From Fusarium oxysporum f. sp. lycopersici 4287 (Eukaryota; Ascomycota; Sordariomycetes; Hypocreales; Nectriaceae): a stretch of DNA of 64,000 nucleotides. Below are positions 9,049 to 17,536 of the stretch, piece by piece. The position numbers and the translations under genes were made by a program. Below the pieces are notes generated by a model. The model was not told the DNA's origin, did not search any database, and saw only the letters and a list, made by a program, of their open reading frames with translations. Each line of letters begins with the position of its first letter. Positions within the stretch are counted from its first letter, which is position 1. The stretch is from contig NC_030988.1 of assembly GCF_000149955.1 (NCBI RefSeq), positions 2,132,109-2,196,108 on the forward strand. The letters run 5' to 3'.

Positions 9049-10793
9049 TCACAGGGCGAAAACATAAGGCCGATCAAAGAGTTTATCCCATTCCCATCCA
9101 CTGTACCCCTGCCAAGTACGCTCGAGTAGCTGTATCGCCACCAATGGTGTCGCGGTCCCCAACGCCGCGCTCGCCCACTTCAGCTCTTGCAGAACAAATT
9201 GCTGGGCGCCGCCGTCGTCGTAGTTGAGCGCAAGGCCGAGTATCGTCAGCGGCCAGATGACCAGCTTGCGGTGATGGCTGCAGGCATCGAGCGACGAGTC
9301 TCTTAGATCCTGCAAAAGGCCGGCACGGAGGGACGTCCACTGGTCAGACTCGCGAACGTGGTCGAATCCCTGTGGCTGAGAAGCTAGGCAGTAGAGTACC
9401 ACGGCGGATTGATAAATACGACCAATACGTTCCCAGCCCATTCTTCGCACCGCAAAGCCCTGTCCAGTCTCGTCCAAGCTGCCTCCAGTGCTAAAATCAG
9501 AATTCGTCACGACCTCAGACGCCCATAGCTCAGGGGAGAAGTTTAAGACGCGTCTGAGAATGTCCGAACCGGATGGTAATTGATCCGCGCTATCCGACAG
9601 GAGTGACGTTGCGCCGTCCTTAAGAAAGCGGTAATAATTAATGCGGATAACTTCAGCTAGGAGACCGGGAGCACACGGTATACAGGTCAAGGTCCTGTCG
9701 CCGAAAAGGTCCTGTAAGTATGGCAGAAGTTCCAGCTGCCGTTGGGCGCGAGCCGAGTTCACGCACGGGGACGTAGTTGCGCCAAGAACGTCGACGCTCA
9801 GAAAGATCAGTTTAACGTGGCAAAACACTTGGATAAAACATACTAGACGAGAAATTGATACATAGGTCGGATATTCGGGTGTAGCAGGGAGCAGCACCGG
9901 AACCCGCCGTGCATGTCAATCAGAGTGTAAGCTGCGTCGACGTGGTGCCACCATGACGGTGAGATTGAGTGTTGGATCTGCTCAGTCAGCACGATGCGAG
10001 CCGCGAATGGCAAGGCGGTATATCCGTACCTCGGAGAGCAGTAGGCATAGTATTGGCATAATGGAGTCGCGGCCACCAGTCAGCTCCCTGCGGACTAGCT
10101 GGAGAGCTTCGCCTCGACATTGCCGCAAGTTTAGGGCCATTGCGTTGCGCTCACGCTCAAAGCCCTCAGCGGTCTGCAAGATACGATGGCCAAGGGCGCT
10201 GCATATGAGTGTCTGTGATATTGCGGGAGGTATCCACGACACATAGGACGACGGAACGATGAAAGGGCTGGCAGCGCCTTCCAGGCTGATCCCCGACAAA
10301 TCGGGCGCGATGTTGATGTTGTCTAGTCAAATCATTAACCCAGCGCGCTTCGCGTTTCGCGACATGAGTGCGACCAACAATATACCACCGCTTGTATCAA
10401 TATCTCAAACGTGCTTCGGCCACTCATGTTTCTGAGCACAGTCATTGCAGTCTGGGCCTCACAGGCAGGAGTGCTGCTGACATGCTCAACTTTTGAGTCC
10501 TCAGATGCTTTTGCCCGAGTCGAAGTTTTCTGTCCCAAAAAGGTACAATTGGTAATAATCTCATCACTTCTCGCGGGAGGGCAGGAGACGTCTAGTGTCT
10601 TTGCCGATTGAGCTCCCTTGGATCTGGTCTGGCCGGGCCGCATCCACTGGAGAGGTTTGTGTTGATAGCCAGGGCAGTCCACGCCTCGAACACGGCATTT
10701 TCGGCACTTGGGCGTCCCCAGATCGCACACCAGTCGTCGCTTGGAGCATTCCCAGCATGGAGCGACAGGTCGGAATGGTCTGGCCTTTGGGTT
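9049..10793 (-). CDS. Zn(II)2Cys6 fungal-type transcription factor (5' end unresolved)
   Basis: A spliced regulator. The zinc cluster reads CWECSKRRLVCD followed by CRKCRVRGVDCPGY, starting at 10757 and running leftward (CX2CX6CX5-9CX2CX6C). The middle and C-terminal exons (SYVSWIPPAISQTLICSALG, PSWWHHVDAAYTLIDMHGGF, YLQDLFG) match the Fungal_trans_2 type of regulator. Two introns are clean: 9978-10029 (GTACGG...GCAG), joining LLSE to IQHSIS, and 9797-9843 (GTATGT...TGAG), joining QFLV to YVDVLGATTSPC. A third lies near 10320-10375, but its exact ends are unclear. In the zinc-cluster frame a TGA occurs at 10794-10796 and no ATG lies between it and the first Cys. So either a small 5' exon is missed or the gene is damaged. 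Target genes are unknown; the factor is adjacent to the deiminase gene. Confidence 0.75.
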
Positions 10794-11516
10794 TCATTGC
10801 GGTATTGATTGATGACATCCGCGTGATCGCTAAGATTGAAGGACGAAAGACAGTACTCGAAGTTTTAGTGAATTTGGGCGCTAAAACGCACACCACCCAT
10901 TTCGCTTGACTAAGATTCCAAATATGGGCAAGATCATCTTGACCCCCCACTTATTATTCATTCTGAACGTCCACGTTAGCAGGATCTCCCCTATTAGCCT
11001 TCATCGCGGTAGAGCGCCAATAACGCAAGAATCGATACCCTTCTTCTAGGTTTATTGAATGGCTCTCGTTCTTGACACATCGCGCTTATCGACAGTAGGT
11101 CATCCGAAGGCTCAGTGTGGTACATGTCCGATATCGTACGGCCTGAGGGAGGCATGTGCACGTACCCGAGCAAGTAGAGTGGAAATGCGTCGCACTACCA
11201 ATTCAGGTGCGTTCAACAGAAACGCAAAAGGCAGCGCGTTTCTTACACGAGAGCCCATGGCGACCTTTGAAGTTCATAATAGGTAAGTTGAGTAGCTTTA
11301 TAGAAGCCGCAAACGGCCGCTTGCCAAATGAGCCTTGAGGAACAAGATTTGATATAGGGTAGGCACAGAGAAGGGTACTAAATTTTTCAATACGACGCTT
11401 ACGCAATCTCAGTGCGGTGGCTGATTTAGACAAGTCGGCCGAGGCCTCACATATCTCCAAGCAGTACGGACATTCTTTCATGATTAATCCGTAAACCTAA
11501 CATAATAACTTCGAGA
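10794..11516. other. intergenic, no gene seen
   Basis: Probably the upstream region of the Zn2Cys6 factor and the 3' flank of the next gene. Short open frames here lack codon-like character. No repeat was recognised. Confidence 0.4.
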
Positions 11517-12665
11517 TTACTTTTTCATCAGCCACTTTTTCAATCCAGTGCCATTGTGATTCGCTATGAGTTCGGCCTCCAAATCGGAAAGGTCCCTCTC
11601 CTCCCTTCGAACCCACCAAGATTCATAGTCGGGGCAGAAGTCATGATGAATTAGGAGAGACCATTCTTTCCTCCATCTTCGCTTCGACTCGTTGTCCTCA
11701 AACGGACAGAATTCCTCCGAGATAGACGCATAATCGTTCCTATAATATGATATTAATTCCTTCCGACCGAGGGTAAGACTTAACTGGTGAGCGGCCTGAT
11801 CAAACTCTTGTATCTTTAGAGGAAAGAGACTTTCAATTTCTAATTCAATGCCTTCGAGAAACTTCTCCACTCGATAGCCCTCAACCGCCCCCAGCAAGAA
11901 GAGAAAGACCTGCTTTATTTGAAAGGAGGAAGGGTCCATGCCGAGGTTGACGAGGGTGGTAGCAACCTTTGCAGGGGAGAATGAATCGGTGTCGCCACGC
12001 AAACCATCACGCAACGAACTGAGGTCTGCGTCGGGCGACAGATGCCGAAGCGAAGGAAGAACATCAAGTAACCCGCTATTCATGATAGGCAATCGTCCCC
12101 ATCGACAAATGATGCTATCTAAGGGAATTTCGCCCCATATGAGAATCTCAGTATTGTAAACATCTTTGCATCCCAAGCCGATCTTCGAACATAAGCCATT
12201 GCATCTCAGATAATTCCCTGCTGCCAACTTCCACGGGTCCACAAGAAGTATCGCAACATCCTCCTTATCAGTATATGAACGGAATGCAATACTGAGAGCG
12301 CGAAGGAGATCGTCTGTTACGGAGATGAACGGCGTGGGTGTACGATTTCCAAATTGCGCGTGTCTCCTAACGTGGTTTTGGAGCGTGCGCAATACCACAG
12401 AGTCGAACGCCGGAGGAGGAAACAACCTGGCTCGATGGCCTCCCTGAACCTCTGATGGTGACTCGCAGTGGATGGCTCTATAATAGATGGGTATTTCAAA
12501 GGAGTTCGCTGGATATTGCCTGTACAGCTCAAATAATGACTGTGATATGTGAGCATTGGGCCGAACAGAAAAGATTATGATATGAGATGCCCACCGTGTT
12601 GCCTGTTTCCTCTTCAACTTCAGAGATATCATAATAGCTCGCAGCTTGATGCTTATCCTTGTCAA
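11517..12665 (-). CDS. DUF7587-like protein with ADP-ribosyltransferase-like motifs
   Basis: An intact single-exon 382-residue protein. Its first half has the look of the fungal DUF7587 domain: IYYRAIHCESP (Arg63), a Phe/Arg-rich stretch, TPFISVTDDLLRAL (Ser115, Thr117) and TEILIWGEIPLDSIICRWG (Glu173, Glu179). In order and spacing these follow the R / S-x-T / E layout of ADP-ribosyltransferase folds. That similarity is my inference, and no catalytic role is shown. The C-terminal half is acidic and charged, with no motif I know. There is no signal peptide; the first 25 residues are basic. Met1 or Met12 could be the start. The gene lies beside a pogo transposon and an AT-rich block and has no partner gene that reveals its function. 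Confidence 0.6.
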   Translation of the reverse strand: MTRISIKLRAIMISLKLKRKQATRWASHIIIFSVRPNAHISQSLFELYRQYPANSFEIPIYYRAIHCESPSEVQGGHRARLFPPPAFDSVVLRTLQNHVRRHAQFGNRTPTPFISVTDDLLRALSIAFRSYTDKEDVAILLVDPWKLAAGNYLRCNGLCSKIGLGCKDVYNTEILIWGEIPLDSIICRWGRLPIMNSGLLDVLPSLRHLSPDADLSSLRDGLRGDTDSFSPAKVATTLVNLGMDPSSFQIKQVFLFLLGAVEGYRVEKFLEGIELEIESLFPLKIQEFDQAAHQLSLTLGRKELISYYRNDYASISEEFCPFEDNESKRRWRKEWSLLIHHDFCPDYESWWVRREERDLSDLEAELIANHNGTGLKKWLMKK

Positions 12666-12829
12666 GACAGCCTAGAAAAGGCATCTTGTAACGGTTGCAT
12701 ATCCATGTTGTAGCCGGAAAACTGATGCAAAATGATTCTTTTCAGGCCGTATGTTCCTTGGCTACAGCTGAGACAGATCCTGGTGAGCTTGGCGAAGGTG
12801 TTAGGAGGTTATGAGGATTTGATCTCTTT

Positions 12830-13126
12830 TTATTAATAGTTCTAAATATTTATTATAACGTAGTTCACAAGCGAGTTGGCCAGCATACTGTGCAGCTAAT
12901 AATAGCTTACCCTATAGCATTCCAAAGCTTAAATAAATTAGCTAAAAATTAAATAAAAAGTGTTCCTAAAATAGTATAGTTAACTTTATTAGAAAGTATT
13001 TTTTAAAGATTTTTAAGTATTTTAGATTATATAGAAAACCTTAAAATACAGTGTATTTTACAGTGTAAATAGACTTAAGTTTATAGCTACATAGGATTTT
13101 TTTAAAAATCTAAGAAAATTAATATA
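12830..13126. other. AT-rich block, possible RIP-degraded relic
   Basis: A strongly AT-rich stretch without genes, directly abutting the left TIR of the pogo element. It begins near 12857 with TAACGTAGTTCACAAGC, which resembles the outer TIR bases of that element (ACGTGGTTGATAAGC). This may be the edge of an older, mutated relative. Alternatively it is just an AT-rich insertion hotspot. Confidence 0.4.
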
Positions 13127-14986
13127 ACGTGGTTGATAAGCATGCCGACCGGACAAGTATGCCGACCAAAAATTTCAGCCTTAAACTTTTAAATCCATTT
13201 AAAAACACCACAAACCATCTAATCAAGTAAAACTACTTACTATACTCTTCCCTAGATGTCTCAATTACTACCTGACAGGTCCTTGCATTATGCCCGGCCT
13301 TGCCGCATACACCACAACGCCGACCACCCGGTCGATCCGACCTTCCTCGAGCACCATCTCTAGATGATTCGGCCACTACCTGCGCATCAACATCCATCTG
13401 ATCAATTACTTGCGATGCTTCCTGTACAGTCATTGCCCCTCCTTTCTGTAGTCTAGTCCTTTTTGCCCTCCGGCGCCGGCTTAGTATCTCATTTGCATCT
13501 CGAAGATTTCGCACCTCATTTCTCAATAAGACAACCTCATGCATAATTGCCCTTGTTGCTTTAGTATTTGACTTTAAAGCCTCTATAATTGACTCTGGGG
13601 AGCTGCTTTTATGTCTTCTGATTCGTCTTTCCAGGTATTCAGACTGAGATTGAGCCTCTGTTGCTGTCTTAGGAGTCTTTGAAACCCATGGGGTTGATGG
13701 TTGGCTGACCTCCCCGGGAGGCGTTGGGGTTCGTAGCTGCACATCAAGCTTTGAGATCACGGTTTCTGGGTCAAGAGGAGCAAGTCCAGCTCCTCTAAAG
13801 CCCCCCCGGATATTGCTTTCTGTAAAAGTAGCTTTAAAGGCGGCATAAAAGGCCGGGAAGAACTCAGTCTTGGAAATATGGGTTATAGAGCATCTGATCA
13901 GATGCTCTATTTCTTGACCATAAGCCTTTTTCAGTACTGCAAAGCACCCAATATCGAGAGGCTGGAGTAGATGGGATGCATGAGCAGGCATACAGAGCGT
14001 GATAATCTTGTTCTCCTTGCAATATTTCTCAAAGTCGGTAGAGTGGTGGCTTTCGTGACCATCAAGGATCAGAAGACGATACCGAGCATTTGATCGTTTA
14101 GTTGTAGATCGATCAAAGTGCTTTAGCCACTCAAGACCCAGCTCATTATTTGTCCAACCATTTTGGCTCGTTGCGATAACCCAGTCGGCCGGGAGGTTGC
14201 TTTCTCGGTACCAATTCGCAAGGTGATATTGGCCTGCGCCAATGATAAACGGCGGGATCGATTGACCTTCTGCGTTAATCGCCTGGATTACTGTAATCCA
14301 TTCACGATTTCCAGGCTGCACTGATTTTGGTCTTCCTTGCCTTTCCGAGCCTGTAACTGCCATTCCGGCCATTATAAGGCCCATCATAAAGCCAGTCTCA
14401 TCAAAGTTCCAGATATCATCTGATCAGATACCGTACTTTGCAATTGTATTCTGTACAAGCCTAAACCAGCCACGAATAATAGTCGGATCTTCGCATTTGG
14501 CTCTCTGGTAGTCATATCTCCGAAATAAACGCGTCTTTAGCTCTGGTTGCCGCTTGACGAAGTTATGAGCCCAGCGCTTGCCAACAGGTGATGCATCGCG
14601 GTCAGCGAGCAGAGAATTGGCTATTTCTTCCACAAAACGCAGTCGCGCAGGAAATCCTCGGGAATCTAGGTCAAGGAGGAATTGATCTATTATCTGTTCT
14701 TCTAGATCAGATAGTTTCCGTGACTTTGGGACCCAATCGCTTCGCGATTGAATGCCATTCCTTCGGTCACGGAGGGTACTATATCCAACCTTATATATAG
14801 TAGCAGCGCGTCGGAGACGTAATTTTGGGTTATTTTGAAGGGCCTGAAGGGCAAGAAGAATTCTAGCTTCATTTGAAGGTTGTGACATAATGGGTGGTTG
14901 AGAAGTATCTGATCAGATGGAAATGATGTAGGATGAGGGATTTTTGGTCGGCATACTTGTCCGGTCGGCATGCTTATCAACCACGT
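13127..14986 (-). mobile_element. pogo/Fot1-type DNA transposon with 47-bp TIRs
   Basis: A complete 1860-bp element. The left TIR at 13127-13173 starts ACGTGGTTGATAAGCATGCC, and the right TIR at 14940-14986 is its exact reverse complement as far as I can align it. A TA duplication flanks both ends (13125-13126 and 14987-14988), as expected for the Tc1/mariner/pogo superfamily. It encodes one transposase on the minus strand with a single stop codon. The perfect TIRs imply recent insertion. Confidence 0.92.
13233..14888 (-). pseudogene. pogo-type transposase with one nonsense codon
   Basis: A single frame of about 551 codons interrupted only by TGA at 14424-14426. It has an N-terminal HTH/CENP-B-like DNA-binding region (NPKLRLRRAATIYKVGYSTL), then a DDE_1 catalytic core with FDETGF, LLILDGHESHHS and SHLLQPLDIGCF supplying the acidic residues. 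Next come a coiled, basic region (LSRRRRAKRTRLQ) and a C-terminal zinc knuckle, CGVCGKAGHNARTC (CX2CX4HX4C). The relative at 47754-49393 has CGA at the codon that is TGA here (KYGI-R-SDDI), so the lesion is a C-to-T change. Without it the protein would be full length. This copy should be non-autonomous unless read through. Confidence 0.9.
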
Positions 14987-14988
14987 TA

Positions 14989-15811
14989 GTCGGTTTATAG
15001 GGCGTAAACTGAGCCATAGCGAACTGTCACGTCTCTTGATAGACAAGTAATGCGTGTTAGGCTTATTGTTGTTAAGAAGTTTTATTGATACCTGGTGAGC
15101 TAAGGTCTATGGTTGTGGAGTAACATGGTTCTATATACATGAGGTCCCGGTGATGGACCGAAGTGTTGGATAGGATTGGACCGAATGATCTGACAAGGAT
15201 GGACCGAGAGGTTTTGGTTTCGGTCCATGTCTTGGTGTTTCCTTGGTTGCGTGTGATTGGATGGATTCGTGGGGTACACGTGATGTAACCGTGAGAGTCG
15301 TAACACTTGTGGCCTGGGCTTTGGCATCATCGTTTTGCTAATGGTTTCGTGTGTGGCTGTATTAGTGGAGTCGCAGCGCTGACTACCACTATCAGCACTG
15401 TGAATATCGCAAGTGTTGGCCGTATGGCTTGAGTGAGTAGTGGAGGGCGATTCCTAAGCGACTTTTTAGCTCTGCAGTGACAACTCCTCCGACAGCGACT
15501 GGCGGATGGTTGTGTATGGGGTAATGCTGTTGCGGTTGGAGACCCGATTTACCTCGAAAGGAGAATAAAAAAATGCAGGAATAAGAGGAGTCTTCCGGGG
15601 GCTTTCGAGATAAACTTTCTAGATCAGACCATAGAAAGGCCAAATCCAGTGGCGGACCAAAGTCATTGCGTAGGAATGCCAACTAAAAATTCAAAACATT
15701 TTAGCCTAATATAGACTCGAAGCTGAATAGTATGATATAAATCCGGCTATTACACACTTCGTACATTTTGGAATCATAAATCAGATCTAATTATGAAATA
15801 GCCAACCAATT
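14989..15811. other. intergenic, no gene seen
   Basis: Between the pogo element and the first RING-H2 gene. No open frame with protein-like character and no repeat was recognised; the right part is probably promoter. Confidence 0.4.
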
Positions 15812-16404
15812 ATGACGACGTTGAATAATTCACCACCGAGCCAACATGACCAAATCCCAAAGCATCCAATGGAAGAATCGCTCGAATGGCTTCCCATAAT
15901 CATTATTATCATGGTTTTTCTTATCTTGGATATTCTTTTCATGTACGACTCCACCGTGCCCCAGTCCACAGATAAGAGCATATGGTACCAGAGCTAATGA
16001 TAAGGAAGGATTGCATTCAGAGTCCTTAGTAATAACCCGCTCGCGAGCTCAGAGAATTCAGAGGGTGATTTGCAACGGCTTGACTCAATAGCTCCACCGC
16101 AGACATATAAGCAAGTAACGACAGAAATGGAAATCGAAGGCCCAGGAGAACATTCGGCCTGGCCAGACGCGCTTATTATCTGGTAAGCTATTCCAATCAA
16201 TAGACAGTTTCATTCTCAAATTAACTGTTCTTATTATATAGCGTTATATGCTTGGAAACGATGGTGGATTGTGATATCGTCCGTCGGTTACCGTGTGGGC
16301 ATACATTCCATTCGGTCTGCATTACTCCATGGTACCTGGGGCAACATTATACCTGTCCCTTGTGCATATCAGACTTCATGTCATCCGAACTTGCACATGT
16401 CTGA
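15812..16404 (+). CDS. membrane-anchored RING-H2 protein, copy A
   Basis: A three-exon gene, 15812-15984, 16030-16182 and 16242-16404, giving 162 residues. The N-terminal 25 residues are polar. A single membrane segment follows (WLPIIIIIMVFLILDILFMY), then a polar linker and a RING-H2 domain: CVICLETMVDCD, LPCGHTFHSVC, CPLC. All eight zinc ligands are present (C2-H2-C4 order with two His). RING-H2 proteins are usually ubiquitin E3 ligases; a membrane-tethered one would act at the ER, Golgi, vacuole or plasma membrane. Intron 2 is GTAAGC...TATATAG, and it splits the codon of the first zinc Cys (TG|C). The same happens in the paralogue at 46989-47586. Intron 1 is GTACCA...CCTTAG, 45 nt, and carries in-frame stops, so it must be spliced for the protein to form. 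Confidence 0.75.
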
Positions 16405-16504
16405 ATAGACAGATGAAAAGCACAATGCGTAGGGGTTCACCAATGTCGAGTCATCATGACCTCACGAACCTTGGTCCCCAGGATTAGCGATTCCGTGTCG
16501 ATTG

Positions 16505-16722
16505 TGCCCCGTGGCGTAACGGTTTGTATCTCTTTGACTGCGCGAAGGCTCCCACACGGTACCAGTCTCCACTACTAGGTCACTATCTAAGTCGGTCGCT
16601 AGCTTGGTGGTAATGTGTTAGTCCTGTATCTTGATTTGGGTGAGGGTAGAGAGATACTGATCGTAATTGGCTAAGATCCCTGTAAGATACCCAATGGGAG
16701 CCTTCGCGCAGTCAAAGAGATA
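16505..16722. repeat. tRNA-like head plus perfect 28-bp inverted repeat (SINE- or MITE-like)
   Basis: A perfect 28-bp inverted repeat has arms at 16527-16554 (TATCTCTTTGACTGCGCGAA and onward) and 16695-16722. The 140-bp spacer shows no obvious pairing. The left arm overlaps a tRNA-like promoter: an A-box-like TGGCGTAACGGT at 16512-16523 and a B-box-like GGTACCAGTCTCC at 16558-16570. The spacing is right, but there is no good cloverleaf. The arms end in TA, so a TA-flanked MITE is the other reading. Confidence 0.6.
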
Positions 16723-17536
16723 GTATTATACTCCAACTGTCGAAGATCAAGTCACTTGACATTCGGGCTAAAGGCAGTACATTGGCCTGGGTAGGTGCGT
16801 CAATAAGATTATATAGCTGCTGTTAATAGAATATTGGATTAGCCCTGTTTTATACATAGATTCTAGTCTCGAAGATTCTCTAGGTAGTACGCACATGCCT
16901 ATAGAGTGGTGCAGGAGACTTTTTGTCAATCCTCGGGTGACAACGTACATGTACATCGATCGACACCTATAGGTTTGATACTAACCCTGTTCTTGTAGGA
17001 GGGACCTAAGGAGCTGTCTCTGTGTATGATTACGACCCCATATCATACTTGTTTTTGACCCCAGACTAGCCTGATATGCCTTGTAGGCTAATGACCAGGC
17101 TAATAAAAGTCCGTTTTGTAGTTGTGAACCTATCCCAATCATAGTCTAATATGGCCCCAGGCATACATTCTTTACAGAGATAAATCATGCCACAAGGTGT
17201 ATCTGCTAGTGACGTGGCATGTGCTGTTGGGCTTACAATCTGTCGTCTTCTCGCCTACCCCGCACCACCTTTAGTTGTCTGTTTAGTGGTACTTTTCTTT
17301 TTACCAACGCCCAATCTCGGGTCACGAAACTATAAATGTGAGGTGATGACACAACCCTAATTCGAACATCAGATCATGGCCGCATTTCCGAACAGCTTCT
17401 TCTGCATTTATCTGCAACCGTCAGATCATATTGCGATCAGATGATATAGGAGCATGCTCCTAACCATCCGTAACTGATTCAAACATAAGTTCTGGAAGCC
17501 GCCCCCCTGCGGCGATGACGCAATTCACTTTTCACA
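16723..17536. other. intergenic, no gene seen
   Basis: Upstream region of the nucleoporin gene. No coding frame or repeat was recognised. Confidence 0.4.

Noticed and set aside
16505..16577. A functional tRNA gene
   Set aside because: A- and B-like boxes are present but acceptor, D and T stems do not pair, so I call it tRNA-like only.
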